The notes: generated by a model from the letters alone, not told the origin. 64,000 nucleotides of DNA from Sphingobium sp. C100 (GCF_000508185.1 NZ_AYOY01000046.1:1-64000); one strand, 5' to 3'; positions 25,542 to 34,098 are shown, counted from the stretch's first letter. Numbers and translations: made by a program.

Positions 25542-26180
25542 TCATTCCTGCCCATTGTCCGTCCCGATCCCATCGCGACGCAGCGGAAAGAAAAGACCGT
25601 CCGGCGCGGGCGACGCGGTGACGAACACGCTCTGCGGCGTGGGTGCCGGACGCTGCCCGGCCTGCGCCATCGCGACGGGGCTGGCGAGGCCCAGCCGCGC
25701 CGACACCGATGCCAGATAGGCGCGGGTTTCGCGCGGCAGCGGGCGCCCGGTCATCATGTGATCGGCGTATCGCGCCGGACCCGCATTATAGGCGGCGAGA
25801 AAGCCCGGGCTGCCGAACCGGTCGTGCATCGCCCGCAGATAGGCGGTGCCGGCATGGATGTTGTCGCGCGGATTGTCGGGGTTCGGTCCAAGGCCATATT
25901 GCCGGGCCAATTCGCGGTAGGTGTCCGGCATGACCTGCATCAGCCCGCGCGCGCCAGCCGAACTGACCGTCGGGCGTCCGGCACCGTCATGGGGGCGGCC
26001 GCGACTCTCGGCCCACATGACGGCGCGAATCCACGTCTCGGGCACGCCGAAGCGCCGCGACGCCTCGGCGATATACTCGGACCAGCGATCGACCGGGGCG
26101 CTGGCTGGCTCCCGCGCGAGCGACGGCATCGGCATCGCGAGCAGGAGGACGAAGGCAAGCGGAGTGGCCCCTTTCACCAT
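25542..26180 (-). CDS. Lytic transglycosylase (conjugation-associated)
   Basis: A protein of 212 residues with a signal peptide (MVKGATPLAFVLLLAMPMPSLA-RE). The goose-lysozyme-like SLT domain has catalytic Glu58 in MWAESRGRP, followed by SAGARGLMQVMP and a LAAYNAGP block. It locally opens peptidoglycan for assembly of the transfer channel. The start ATG 26180 overlaps the traF stop. The segment from 25354 to 25541 upstream of the relaxase holds no gene. Confidence 0.92.
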   Translation of the reverse strand: MVKGATPLAFVLLLAMPMPSLAREPASAPVDRWSEYIAEASRRFGVPETWIRAVMWAESRGRPHDGAGRPTVSSAGARGLMQVMPDTYRELARQYGLGPNPDNPRDNIHAGTAYLRAMHDRFGSPGFLAAYNAGPARYADHMMTGRPLPRETRAYLASVSARLGLASPVAMAQAGQRPAPTPQSVFVTASPAPDGLFFPLRRDGIGTDNGQE

Positions 26181-26677
26181 GTCCAGAGCGGCTCCACGCG
26201 GGCGATGACGCGGTCGGTGGAGACCGGGCCGAAATAGCGGCCGTCGAATGAGCTCTCGGGCGCGGCGAGCAGGAACGTCTGGCCAGGCCCAAGCCGTCGG
26301 CACCCCCGCCAGACCGGCATCGGCCGCTCGAGGCTGTCGCGCAGGCGGGCCATCCCGACCGCGCGGCCATCGATGCGAACCGTGGCGCCGTCGCGGCACA
26401 CCAGTGCGCCCACTGTCGCGGCGACCGGTTTCATCAGCGGAACCGTCGCGGGCACATAGCGCCGCGCATCGGCCAGCCGCGCGGCCCATTCGGGTGGCCA
26501 GACCAGCACATGATCGCCGACCCGTGGCGGTCCGGCGAGCGGCGAGACCCAATACCAGCCGCGCGGCGCGCTGGCCGAGGGATTGAACACGAGCCGCCAT
26601 TCGGGCTGCAGCCAGACCGAGGCGGCAATCGCGACGAGACCGAGACCCGACACAGCGCCAAGGCGAACGCGATTCAT
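26174..26677 (-). CDS. traF: TraF, S26-family conjugal transfer peptidase
   Basis: A protein of 167 residues with an N-terminal membrane helix. The catalytic Ser36 lies in NPSASAPRGWYW and the general-base Lys83 in PLMKPVAATVG, with conserved ESSFDGRYFGPV near the C-terminus. TraF processes and cyclises the TrbC pilin in RP4-type systems, which matters here because TrbC carries a duplication. It overlaps DUF2840 upstream and the transglycosylase downstream. Confidence 0.92.
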   Translation of the reverse strand: MNRVRLGAVSGLGLVAIAASVWLQPEWRLVFNPSASAPRGWYWVSPLAGPPRVGDHVLVWPPEWAARLADARRYVPATVPLMKPVAATVGALVCRDGATVRIDGRAVGMARLRDSLERPMPVWRGCRRLGPGQTFLLAAPESSFDGRYFGPVSTDRVIARVEPLWTW

Positions 26678-27141
26678 GTGGAAAACGTCCTGCGCGCCAT
26701 CGCGGCGGCGTGCGTGAGCGGATCGAACGGACGCGGGTCCTCGCGCGCCGCGATCCGGTTCGCGGCCGCCCGCCAGTGATCGGGATCGACCAGGGCGGGA
26801 TCGATCCCTGTCGCATCGATGGTATCGAGATAGGCGAAGGCGCGTTTGACCGCCGCCTTACCGGACGCGCGCAGCAGCAGTTCGGCACCCGGGCGCACGC
26901 CCGGGATCGTTTCAATGGCGCCGCCCGGCGCCGCGGTCCGCGCAACCGTGAAGGTCCAGCGGATCGTGCCATAGTCGTTGGCGCGCCAATCGACATAGCC
27001 AAACAGCCGCCCCGGCGGAAAGCAGGCGATGCCGCTGCGCCCGCGCAGGCGCTCGGCGACCGGCTCGCCGAAGCGCAGCCAAGCGTCGGCCTGGTCGCGG
27101 CGGTGCAGCAGCCGCACGGCGGTGAGATGCCGATCGCTCAT
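26674..27141 (-). CDS. DUF2840 family protein
   Basis: A protein of 155 residues without signal peptide or membrane segment. Its sequence (LRFGEPVAERLRGR..., FGYVDWRANDYGT, RAFAYLDTIDATGIDP) matches my memory of DUF2840, a family found almost only between parA and traF in alphaproteobacterial integrative elements. Function is unknown. It overlaps both neighbours by four bases, so it is part of the same operon. Confidence 0.8.
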   Translation of the reverse strand: MSDRHLTAVRLLHRRDQADAWLRFGEPVAERLRGRSGIACFPPGRLFGYVDWRANDYGTIRWTFTVARTAAPGGAIETIPGVRPGAELLLRASGKAAVKRAFAYLDTIDATGIDPALVDPDHWRAAANRIAAREDPRPFDPLTHAAAMARRTFST

Positions 27142-27374
27142 GCGCGATCCTCCGGGAAAGCATCCTCGAGCATGGCCCGCAGCAGATCGGCGACGGTCTG
27201 GCCGCGCTGAAACGCCGCGACCTTGATGCGGCCGCGCAGCGCCGGGGTGACGTCGATCGTGAGGCGCGCGCTGTAATGTTCGCCGCGCCCGGTGCGGCGC
27301 TCGGGCGACCGGACCCAGCTGTCGGGATCGCGTGGCCTGGCGGCGAAACCGCGGGCGGGCGCGTCGCCGCTCAT
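27138..27374 (-). CDS. Ribbon-helix-helix partner of ParA
   Basis: A protein of 78 residues with a disordered basic N-terminus and a C-terminal strand-helix-helix (YSARLTIDVTPALRGRIKVA then GQTVADLLRAMLE). The position directly after parA suggests a centromere-binding or autoregulatory protein of the partition system. It overlaps parA by four bases. Confidence 0.8.
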   Translation of the reverse strand: MSGDAPARGFAARPRDPDSWVRSPERRTGRGEHYSARLTIDVTPALRGRIKVAAFQRGQTVADLLRAMLEDAFPEDRA

Positions 27375-28009
27375 GGGATCAGCCCCGCGATTTCGCTGGC
27401 GAGCGCCGCGATCTCGCGGGCGCCGGGACCCGCGCCCGCCAGTTCGTCGACGAGCTGGCCCGACCGCATGGCCTGCGCGAAGATCACGCGCTGACCCACC
27501 TGCGCCTTGAGCACGGGGGGATCGCTGCTGGCGAGCGCGCTGCGGGTCTCGCGCAGCGTATTCGAGCCGGTCGCGCAGCGGTTGAGCAGGAAGCGCGCGG
27601 CAAGATCGGGGCGATAGAGCTGCGCCTCACCGAGCAGCCGCAGCATCTCCGCCGAGGCCCAGCCATCGAGCGGCGAGGGCTGGACCGGGATGAGCACGAG
27701 ATCGGCGGCGAGCAGCGCCGATCGGGCAAGCCCGGTCACGCGCGGGGGACCGTCGATGAGCACCAGCGCATGATCGCCCGCCAGAGCGGGGAGCTCGCGG
27801 TGCAACGTCTCGCGTGCGAGACCGATGACGCCGAACCGGCGCGCATGGCCTTCGCGGGTCCGCTGCTCGGCCCAGTCCAGCGCCGAGCCCTGCGGATCGG
27901 CGTCGACGACGAGCACGGGCGCATCCGCGCTCGCCCATGCCCCGGCGAGATGAAGCGCGAGCGTGGTCTTGCCGACGCCGCCTTTCTGGTTGAGCAGGGC
28001 GACGATCAT
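27371..28009 (-). CDS. parA: ParA-family partition ATPase
   Basis: A protein of 212 residues from ATG 28009. The deviant Walker A motif KGGVGKTT is at residues 9-16, followed by VLVVDADPQGSALDW and LVLIDGPPR. This small ParA type works with a ribbon-helix-helix partner, here the gene just downstream. It stabilises or segregates the circular form of the element. Confidence 0.93.
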   Translation of the reverse strand: MIVALLNQKGGVGKTTLALHLAGAWASADAPVLVVDADPQGSALDWAEQRTREGHARRFGVIGLARETLHRELPALAGDHALVLIDGPPRVTGLARSALLAADLVLIPVQPSPLDGWASAEMLRLLGEAQLYRPDLAARFLLNRCATGSNTLRETRSALASSDPPVLKAQVGQRVIFAQAMRSGQLVDELAGAGPGAREIAALASEIAGLIP

Positions 28010-28033
28010 CGCCGTTCCCCACAATGCCGCGGC

Positions 28034-28066
28034 GTTAGCAAGAGTCCGAAGGACTCTTTGTTAGCA
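28034..28066. promoter_or_regulatory. Inverted repeat flanked by direct repeats upstream of parA
   Basis: AGAGTCC (28041-28047) and GGACTCT (28051-28057) form a 7-bp inverted repeat around GAA. GTTAGCA occurs on each side (28034-28040 and 28060-28066). The site lies 25 bases before parA. It could be an operator or centromere site for the ParA/ribbon-helix-helix pair, or a terminator of repA. Confidence 0.5.
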
Positions 28067-28125
28067 TAGTTATAGGAGGTCGAATTCCGGTAGGGAATCC
28101 AACGACTTCTGAGGAGCGCGGGTTT

Positions 28126-28188
28126 CCGATAGTCCGAGTCCCCGGTCAACGATCGTCCGACTCGCGCGGTCAACGATAGTCCGAATAT
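28126..28188. repeat. Three iteron-like direct repeats next to repA
   Basis: On the minus strand TCGGACTATCGTTGACC (with one change in the second copy) occurs twice, and an 11-base part of it a third time. The copies start about 23-24 bp apart (cores 28127-28140, 28150-28163, 28174-28187). Helical-turn spacing beside a RepA gene fits a replication origin bound by RepA. Origin function is inference. Confidence 0.65.
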
Positions 28189-28193
28189 GCGCA

Positions 28194-29063
28194 TCACTTT
28201 TCCACAGGTCTGCGCCCGCATCGCCGCATGGCGAGATCGAACAGATCGGCGGGCTTGGGGATGAAGACCAGCCGCTCGCGGCCGAGGGCGAATTCGAGCG
28301 ACAAGACATATCCCGGAAGGGCCTGCCGCGTGACGATCCGGCGCAGATCGAAGGCGAACTGCTTGCGCGGCGAGAGCACGCCGGATTTGAGATGGAGGTG
28401 GTCGACATCGAAACTCCAGCCCCCCGCCTGCCGTCCGCCATGCTTGCGGACGACGCGGTAAAGCCAGCGTTCAAGGCCGCCGGTGAGCTGGAAGTAAGCG
28501 CGGTCGATGGTGAGAACGAGCGCCTGTTCGAGGACGCCCGCGTAGAACCAGTCGGGGACGATCATCTCGATGCCGAGCGGGCGGCCCGCTGGGTCGAGGC
28601 GCTCCTTCCATTCGTTGATCCAGGAGAAGCGATGCCGCCGTCGCTGATGCGGCTGGCGGATCGACGTCGCGATGGTGGTCGACTGCAACCGGTCGAGTGC
28701 CGCCTTGAGCCGATCGTAGCTTGCTTTTCCCGTGCCCCGCTCGGTGAAGGACAGGATTTCATGGGGTGTCGCCGCGATCAGCCGGGAGGTGGCAATCCCC
28801 TTGTCGCGCGCTTCGACCAGCTGGCTTGCCACCCAGACCAGGACATCGGCGTCCCAGATCGTGGCCATTCCATGTTCCGCGGTCGCTTCGACCAGGATCG
28901 AAGTCGACCCCATGCGGAAATCGATCGGTCGTACCCGCTTCGATTTGGCGAGGCTGAAAAACGGCCATGCCATCAGATCCTGCGCGTCGCGCGGCGCGAG
29001 ATCGCCGGGGATCGCGTGAAAGAGATCAAGCTGCCGCGCAGCAGGGGAGATCAGGCGGCGCAT
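28194..29063 (-). CDS. repA: RepA-type replication initiator (RPA family)
   Basis: A protein of 289 residues (MRRLISPAARQLDLFHAIPGDLAPRDAQDLMAW...). The N-terminal pattern MAWPFFSLAKSKR and the PHEILSFTERGTGKASYDRL and LPGYVLSLE blocks match the RepA/RPA replication initiator found on alphaproteobacterial plasmids and ICEs. Iteron-like repeats lie directly downstream. It suggests that the element can replicate as a circle at least briefly. Confidence 0.85.
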   Translation of the reverse strand: MRRLISPAARQLDLFHAIPGDLAPRDAQDLMAWPFFSLAKSKRVRPIDFRMGSTSILVEATAEHGMATIWDADVLVWVASQLVEARDKGIATSRLIAATPHEILSFTERGTGKASYDRLKAALDRLQSTTIATSIRQPHQRRRHRFSWINEWKERLDPAGRPLGIEMIVPDWFYAGVLEQALVLTIDRAYFQLTGGLERWLYRVVRKHGGRQAGGWSFDVDHLHLKSGVLSPRKQFAFDLRRIVTRQALPGYVLSLEFALGRERLVFIPKPADLFDLAMRRCGRRPVEK

Positions 29064-29068
29064 CGCGA

Positions 29069-29302
29069 TCAGCCGCGCGCGGCCAGTTCGGCTTGCGTCG
29101 TCGAATTGTAGCGCCGCTGATCAGCCCAAGACTGCAGGTCCGACAGCGCGTAGACCACCCGGCGGCCGAACTTGCGAAAGGCGGGACCGCCGCCGCGCAC
29201 GCGCTGCTTTTCCAGGGTTCGGGGCGACAGTTTCAGAAAGGCCGCTGCCTCGGCATTGTCGAGATAGTGCGGCGCGGTTTCATCCTGTGTCATGGCGGAC
29301 AT
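29069..29302 (-). CDS. AlpA/MerR-like helix-turn-helix protein
   Basis: A protein of 77 residues. ATG 29302 is chosen because AGAAGG lies just upstream; an ATG at 29314 is also possible. The sequence YLDNAEAAAFLKLSPRTLEK followed by GGPAFRKFGRRVVY and an LQSWAD segment is the standard winged helix-turn-helix of AlpA-like excisionase/regulator proteins. It sits directly upstream of repA and may control the replication or excision genes. Confidence 0.85.
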   Translation of the reverse strand: MSAMTQDETAPHYLDNAEAAAFLKLSPRTLEKQRVRGGGPAFRKFGRRVVYALSDLQSWADQRRYNSTTQAELAARG

Positions 29303-29389
29303 ATCCTTCTCCATGTCCCCGCTCGGGCGGAGCGTGGCGCGTTGGAAGAAGGATCGGCGAAGGGGAGCGTAGAAGGAACGGAGGTTCGT

Positions 29390-30124
29390 TCAGCGGCGTA
29401 GATCTCCGGTCCCGAGCAGCTTGCGATAGCCGCCCGCGACAAACTGACGTCCGCGCTTGACGAGATGCCGGACCTGCGCCCGCAACGCGCTTTCGGCGGA
29501 CCATTCGGCGGCGACCCGTCCGCAGCCGAACAGAAGCACACCCATGTCGCGCTCCGATGCTCCGCAGGCGAGCGCATCCATTACGGCGAGGGTGTGCATG
29601 CTGACAAGGACGGCACGCCGGGCGGGCCGCACAGCCGCTGGACAGGCGGGCTGCTCATGCAAGGCGGCGGTGTCGAGCGCGGCGCGGCGTGCCGCGCTCG
29701 CGCCTCCGCCGGCGGGCAGGCGATAGGCATAGCATTCGCCATCACCAAGCCGGGGGCAGAGGGCGAGCCGAACGGTCGGCGTCGCGGCGAGTACCGTGGC
29801 GCGAAGCAGACGCCCGTCATGGGTCAGGTGCCAGTCACAGCCGCACTTCCACAGATCGAGACGCGGCGCCTCGGGATCGTCCGGAACCGGCACCAGCTGC
29901 AGCGGCGGGTCGATCGCCCAGAGCGGGTGGGCCGTTCGAGCGTCGAGCCCGGGGTCTTCGAAGGCATTCAGCATCCAGCGCGCGAGCGCGCGCTCGTCGC
30001 GTTTCGCCCAGTCGTGATGATAGTCGGGATTACGGCGCAGATATTCCCAGGCCATCGCGAGATCGTCGAGGCCCAGCACGTAGAGATAGGCGGCGAGTGC
30101 CTGCACTGAGCCAGGCTCTTCCAA
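29390..30124 (-). CDS. DUF6499/DUF2285-type DNA-binding protein
   Basis: A protein of 244 residues. The start is taken as TTG 30124, since CAGGAG lies six bases upstream; GTG 30106 is the alternative. The N-terminus (YVLGLDDLAMAWEYLRRNPDYHHDW) is the transcriptional-regulator-like domain, and the C-terminus (LAVMDALACGASERDMGVLL...GYRKLLG) is a DUF2285 helix-turn-helix domain. Such proteins precede repA in many proteobacterial ICEs and are thought to regulate them. A long upstream open frame is not credible. Confidence 0.75.
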   Translation of the reverse strand: MEEPGSVQALAAYLYVLGLDDLAMAWEYLRRNPDYHHDWAKRDERALARWMLNAFEDPGLDARTAHPLWAIDPPLQLVPVPDDPEAPRLDLWKCGCDWHLTHDGRLLRATVLAATPTVRLALCPRLGDGECYAYRLPAGGGASAARRAALDTAALHEQPACPAAVRPARRAVLVSMHTLAVMDALACGASERDMGVLLFGCGRVAAEWSAESALRAQVRHLVKRGRQFVAGGYRKLLGTGDLRR

Positions 30125-30258
30125 ATTGGGCTCCTGACTGGCTGATTGTGCTGGCGCGACATCCGGAAACCCCCCGGTTCGCCGACGCGGGAAGCGGGGC
30201 AATCGACAGGACCGACGCCGCAAGCCGCCCGGGTTGTGCGGCGAAGCGTGGGGCGTAT

Positions 30259-30573
30259 TTACGTCTTTCCGGTTCCGCGCTTTTGCTGGGCGGCCTCGAG
30301 GAGCAGCCGGAAGCCAGTGGATGACATCCACCGCGCCCGGTCGAGATGACTTTGCCATGTCGCATGGGCCTTGTCGGAATCGGCATCGCAATCGAGCGCA
30401 AGGATGGTGATGGCGGCGTCGCGCCACGCCATGCCAGCCGCTTCGGCGTCGAGCAGTCGAAGATAGGCGGTGTGATGGAGGCGGTCGTAGGGCGTGATCG
30501 CCGCTTCTCTCGGCGCCAGGTCCGAAACGCCGGGAACTGCCCCCTTCGAGTCGTCGGAATCGGAGTCCGTCAT
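30259..30573 (-). CDS. DUF2285 family protein
   Basis: A protein of 104 residues from ATG 30573, with AAGAAGG upstream. The core YLRLLDAEAAGMAWRDAAIT and HLDRARWM followed by GFRLLLEAA is the DUF2285 pattern. The N-terminus is acidic (MTDSDSDDS). It lies upstream of the larger DUF2285-type gene and divergent from the XRE regulator. The 138-base divergent region (30574-30711) includes an AT-rich segment that may hold both promoters. Confidence 0.8.
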   Translation of the reverse strand: MTDSDSDDSKGAVPGVSDLAPREAAITPYDRLHHTAYLRLLDAEAAGMAWRDAAITILALDCDADSDKAHATWQSHLDRARWMSSTGFRLLLEAAQQKRGTGKT

Positions 30574-30711
30574 TCTCACCTTCTTCAGGAGTCGCGCTGA
30601 GCCGATCGCGCAAGCCGGTATTGCCATCGGGACAAGTCGTGCACGCGACTCCGCGCCATACTACCCTTAAAGAAGATAAACCTTCAAATATGTATTCGGC
30701 GAAATGCCGAC

Positions 30712-30987
30712 ATGGATATGAGGAGGCTCGTCGGTCGCAATCTCAAACGGATTCGCGATGCCAAGGACATTCGGCAGGAGAAGCTCGCGGAGCTTTCCGG
30801 CTTCGGACAGCAATATATCAGCGATATCGAGCGGGGACGCCGAAACCCGACCGTCGTCACCCTTTTTCATCTCGCAACCGCTTTGGGTGTCACACCTGCC
30901 GATCTGGTCGCCTTTGATGGCGGCGATCCCGGCGATGACGTCGCGCCGCAGCGCGCCCGCGGCGGTGGAACACCGAAAGACAACTGA
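30712..30987 (+). CDS. XRE-family helix-turn-helix regulator
   Basis: A protein of 91 residues (ATG 30712 or 30718). The helix-turn-helix is clear: VGRNLKRIRDAKDIRQEKLA followed by QYISDIERGRRNPTV and LFHLATALGVTPADL. It is divergent from the DUF2285 gene and probably represses the element's own regulatory region. A strong hairpin at 31007-31026 follows the stop. Confidence 0.92.
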   Translation: MDMRRLVGRNLKRIRDAKDIRQEKLAELSGFGQQYISDIERGRRNPTVVTLFHLATALGVTPADLVAFDGGDPGDDVAPQRARGGGTPKDN

Positions 30988-31006
30988 CTCCCGACTAAAA
31001 CCGCGA

Positions 31007-31026
31007 GCCGGGCGCTTGCGCCCGGC
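31007..31026 (+). terminator. Hairpin after the XRE gene
   Basis: GCCGGGCGC at 31007-31015 pairs exactly with GCGCCCGGC at 31018-31026 across two bases, 19 bases after the XRE stop. There is no T run. Confidence 0.55.
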
Positions 31027-31103
31027 GAGCGAAGCGATTCCAGCGTCCGCGTGGACCTTGGGACGCGCGGACGCCGACCCCAGGCGTAAAGGCGCAGAAC
31101 CGC

Positions 31104-31123
31104 GGAGCCGGAAAACCGGCTCC
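31104..31123 (-). terminator. Hairpin after the DUF932 gene
   Basis: GGAGCCGG (31104-31111) and CCGGCTCC (31116-31123) form an 8-bp stem with an AAAA loop just after the minus-strand DUF932 stop. Confidence 0.5.
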
Positions 31124-31136
31124 ACGGCATCATGCG

Positions 31137-31979
31137 TCAGCCGGACTTCAGTCGCTGCATGCCTTCGGCCAGCGTCCAGAGCGCACGATTGAGCGTCACA
31201 TTCTGGTCGATGCCGTTGATCGCGCGGGTCGTGCTGCGGCGCATGCGGCCTTCGGCATTGCGCTTGCGGCCCTGCAGCCCGCCGCGAATGACATTCTCCT
31301 GAATGACGTTGAACGTGCTCCACAAGCTACGCCCCACATCCTCGCGGCGGCGCGGCTCGATGATCTGCTCGGGGCGCAAGGGGCTTTCGTCCTCGCCATA
31401 GCGGGCCACCAAGCTCACCTCGCCAAGCAATCGCTGCTCCTCGCTCGAAAGCTGAATGTCCTTCATCGTCTCGCTGGCGTCGATCAGGCGCGGGAAGTCC
31501 TCCGCGACCGTGTAGACGCCTTCGATGATGTCCTGCTGGATATGACCCTTGTGCGGCACGCGGACCTCCTCGAACCGCTCGCCCGCAATCATGCTGTTGG
31601 TGCAAGCAAACCGCAGCATACCGGCAAACATCTGATAGGCGCTCGTGCCATCGTGGCTGTTGACGATGATGACCTCTGCGGCCTCGGGCTTGCCGATGCC
31701 ATCGTCGCGGCGCAGGCGCAGCATATGCTTGGCATGGCCATGGCGGCTGCCGTCGCGGGGCACCGACTGGACGGCGAAGAACGGGAACCATCCTTCACCG
31801 CGCAACCCCTCGACGATGTCGATGGTCGGGACATAGACATAGCGATCCGAACGGCTGTCATGCGCCTCGCGTGCGAAGATCGAGGGGACACGGGCGTAGA
31901 GCGCCTCATTGTCGAGCGGCTCCCGTCCGCTGATCTGATGGGCGTTGCGGCCGAACCGGGTGGCAAGCTGATGATACAT
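31137..31979 (-). CDS. DUF932 family (phage/plasmid-like) protein
   Basis: A protein of 280 residues from ATG 31979 (MYHQLATRFGRNAHQ). Blocks YVYVPTIDIVEGLRGEGW, HMLRLRR, NSHDGTSAYQMFAGMLRFAC and GIDQNVTLNRALW are typical of DUF932. The family is common on sphingomonad plasmids and ICEs next to DUF736 and ParB genes, with unknown function. Its leader sequence is nearly the same as that of the large ParB gene (31985-32176 and 36213-36390), so the two may be co-regulated. Confidence 0.85.
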   Translation of the reverse strand: MYHQLATRFGRNAHQISGREPLDNEALYARVPSIFAREAHDSRSDRYVYVPTIDIVEGLRGEGWFPFFAVQSVPRDGSRHGHAKHMLRLRRDDGIGKPEAAEVIIVNSHDGTSAYQMFAGMLRFACTNSMIAGERFEEVRVPHKGHIQQDIIEGVYTVAEDFPRLIDASETMKDIQLSSEEQRLLGEVSLVARYGEDESPLRPEQIIEPRRREDVGRSLWSTFNVIQENVIRGGLQGRKRNAEGRMRRSTTRAINGIDQNVTLNRALWTLAEGMQRLKSG

Positions 31980-31984
31980 GGCTG

Positions 31985-32176
31985 AACTCCTTGGGTCTGG
32001 GTTTGAGCGCAGCGAAAGCGCCGCGCTGAAACCCTGCCCGTCGGCGAGACCGGGGGTGCAACCGGAGCGGGCGGCTTCGCGGGGAACCGGCTGCACGGAA
32101 CCCCGGATCTGATCCGGGGTGGAGGAAGCTGGGCGGAAGCCGCTCCGAAGGGCGCCGGGGGCGGAGCCCCAAGCAC
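31985..32176 (-). repeat. Leader repeat, copy A (upstream of DUF932)
   Basis: About 190 bases that closely match 36213-36390 upstream of the parB-like gene, in the same orientation. Shared parts include the ribosome-site region (AAGGAGT-type), the CTGAAACCCTGCCCGTCGGC block and the GAGCCCCAAGCACC end. Copy A carries a 21-base perfect palindrome at 32100-32120 (ACCCCGGATC-T-GATCCGGGGT) that copy B lacks. Confidence 0.85.
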
Positions 32177-32272
32177 CTGACCATCAGATGCCGGACCCTC
32201 GCGGTCCGTCCGCATATCGAAGATGGGCAAAAAAATGCCCCGCCCGGATGGGCGGGGCATCGGTGGTGCCGG

Positions 32273-32575
32273 TCAGCGCGACCAGATGAGTTGGTGCTTG
32301 CCGGCTTCGTCGGTCTCGACGAGCGAACCGTAGATCGGAGCCGGGAAGCTCGGATCGTCGAGCTTGACCGAGAGATAGTCGCGGCCCTCGCGGCTGGTCT
32401 TCTTCCACGCGGCACCGACTTCGAACTCGCTCTTGCCGGCATAGATGCGGAAGTCTGGGGCCTTGTCGTTGTCCTTCTCGACGGCGCGGATCTGCGCCGG
32501 CTGCGAGAGTGTGAGGGTTTCCAGCTTGCCCGTGAGACGCGAGTCCTGGGCGGTAAAGGTTCCGATGATAGCCAT
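32273..32575 (-). CDS. DUF736 family protein
   Basis: A protein of 100 residues (MAIIGTFTAQDSRLTGKLET...). The pattern of conserved GTF start, KAPDFRIYAG, EVGAAWKKTS and LVETDEAGKHQLIWSR matches DUF736, a small family nearly always plasmid- or ICE-borne in alphaproteobacteria. Function is unknown. GGAGA lies eight bases upstream of the ATG. Confidence 0.88.
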   Translation of the reverse strand: MAIIGTFTAQDSRLTGKLETLTLSQPAQIRAVEKDNDKAPDFRIYAGKSEFEVGAAWKKTSREGRDYLSVKLDDPSFPAPIYGSLVETDEAGKHQLIWSR

Positions 32576-32922
32576 TGTTCAAGTCTCCTGTGCTCGAAGA
32601 CCACGCCCATCGCGGTCTCGATGGCGCGTCGTCGGCCGGGGCGCGATCGACCCCGCACCGCTTGCGGCCGCAACGCCAGTGAAGGTTTGGCGGCGGGCGG
32701 CTTTTTTGTTTCGCGATGCAAAGCGCGTTAGCGCGGCGGAAAAAAGTTGGCCGACGCCTTTGCGGGCAGGCGATTGGTCTCGGCCAGACCAGCCTTTCGA
32801 GATACCGTGGCGTGTCCTATTAGGGGCAGGATACGAAACAGAGCGCAATGAACATCGGCGGGCAGCCGCCGCGAAGACGCAACAGATGTCTGGCATTGTC
32901 GCGATTCCGAGGGGAGAATGCG
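32576..32922. promoter_or_regulatory. Divergent intergenic region between DUF736 and the EEP-family gene
   Basis: These 347 bases hold no convincing gene. They separate two divergent genes and so should contain both promoters. A GC-rich left part changes to an AT-richer centre (around 32,700-32,750, with TTTTTTG and AAAAAAG runs). No clear known operator was recognised. Confidence 0.5.
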
Positions 32923-34035
32923 ATGAAGCTTGCCGTCTATAACGTCGAAAACCTGTTCGACCGCGCCAAGGCGATGAACCTCGACAGCTGGGAGGAAGGC
33001 CGCCCGGTGCTCGAGAAATTCGCTGAACTGAACGCGCTGCTTGGCCAGATTGGCTATTCCGCCGCCGACAAGACGCGCATGGCCGAACTGATGCGTGAGC
33101 TGGGCCTGGAGAAGTCCGACACCGGACCCTTCGTCCTCCTGCGGCGTAATCGGGGCGGCCTGCTCCGCCGCCCGCAGGCCGGCGGCCTCGTGATCGAGGC
33201 GGACGGTCGCGCCGACTGGGTCGGCTCGCTGGAGCTGCGCGACGAGCCGGTCAACGAGCATGCGATGCGCAACACCGCGCGGGTGATGATGGACGTCGAC
33301 GCCGATGTACTCGGCGTCGTCGAGGCGGAGAGCCGTCCGGTGCTCGCCGCGTTCAACGGCGAAATCCTGCCCGCGCTCGGAGGCCTGCTCTTCCGCCATG
33401 TCATGCTGATCGACGGCAATGACGAGCGCGGCATCGACGTGGGGCTGATGAGCCGCGAAGGCTTTCCGATCGGCGCGCTGCGCAGCCATGTCGACGACCG
33501 GCTGCCTAACGATCAGCCGGTCTTTTCTCGCGACTGCCCCGAGTTCGAGGTGACGACGCCCAATGGGACGCGGCTGCTGGTCCTAGTCAATCACCTCAAG
33601 AGCAAGGGCTATGGCGGCACAGCCGCGTCCAATGCGAAGCGCAAGGCGCAGGCCGAGCGGATCGCGCAGATTTACAAGGGGCTTGTCGATAATGGCGCCA
33701 GCCACATCGCGATCATCGGCGATTTCAACGATACGCCGACGAGCGCGCCGCTGGCGCCACTGCTCAACGACACCGATCTCAAGGACGTTTTCACGCACCC
33801 GGCGTTCGACGACGGCGGCTATCCGGGCACCTATGGCCTGTGCAATGCCGCGAACAAGATCGACTACATCCTGCTCTCCCCCGATCTGTTTGGTCAGGTG
33901 CGGGCGGGCGGAGTGTTCCGCACGGGCATGTGGCCCGGCTCGCGACCTAAGCGCTGGGACGCCTATGCGGAGGTCGGTCGGCCGGCCGATGCGGGCTCCG
34001 ATCATGCCGCTATATGGGCCGACATCGATATCTGA
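32923..34035 (+). CDS. Endonuclease/exonuclease/phosphatase-family protein
   Basis: A protein of 370 residues from ATG 32923, with GGGGAG upstream. The fold motifs are seen in order: YNVENLF (metal-binding Asn), VVEAESRPVL, the NDERGIDVGLMSR block, LVNHLKSKGYGG, IAIIGDFNDTP (catalytic Asp-x-Asn) and the C-terminal GSDHAAIWADI His. It could act on DNA, RNA or a phosphodiester metabolite. It lies on a mobile element between DUF736 and ParB genes, which makes a nucleic-acid role plausible. A strong terminator follows it. Confidence 0.88.
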   Translation: MKLAVYNVENLFDRAKAMNLDSWEEGRPVLEKFAELNALLGQIGYSAADKTRMAELMRELGLEKSDTGPFVLLRRNRGGLLRRPQAGGLVIEADGRADWVGSLELRDEPVNEHAMRNTARVMMDVDADVLGVVEAESRPVLAAFNGEILPALGGLLFRHVMLIDGNDERGIDVGLMSREGFPIGALRSHVDDRLPNDQPVFSRDCPEFEVTTPNGTRLLVLVNHLKSKGYGGTAASNAKRKAQAERIAQIYKGLVDNGASHIAIIGDFNDTPTSAPLAPLLNDTDLKDVFTHPAFDDGGYPGTYGLCNAANKIDYILLSPDLFGQVRAGGVFRTGMWPGSRPKRWDAYAEVGRPADAGSDHAAIWADIDI

Positions 34036-34061
34036 GGTATAGCCTGCGGGAGCATCCGAAA

Positions 34062-34098
34062 GCGGCCGCGCCCAGAACGGGCGCGGCCGCGATTTTTT
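34062..34098. terminator. Strong intrinsic terminator between convergent genes
   Basis: GCGGCCGCGCCC (34062-34073) and GGGCGCGGCCGC (34079-34090) form a perfect 12-bp stem with a 5-base loop, followed by GA and six T residues. It serves the EEP-family gene and may also reduce read-through from the ParB gene. Confidence 0.9.
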
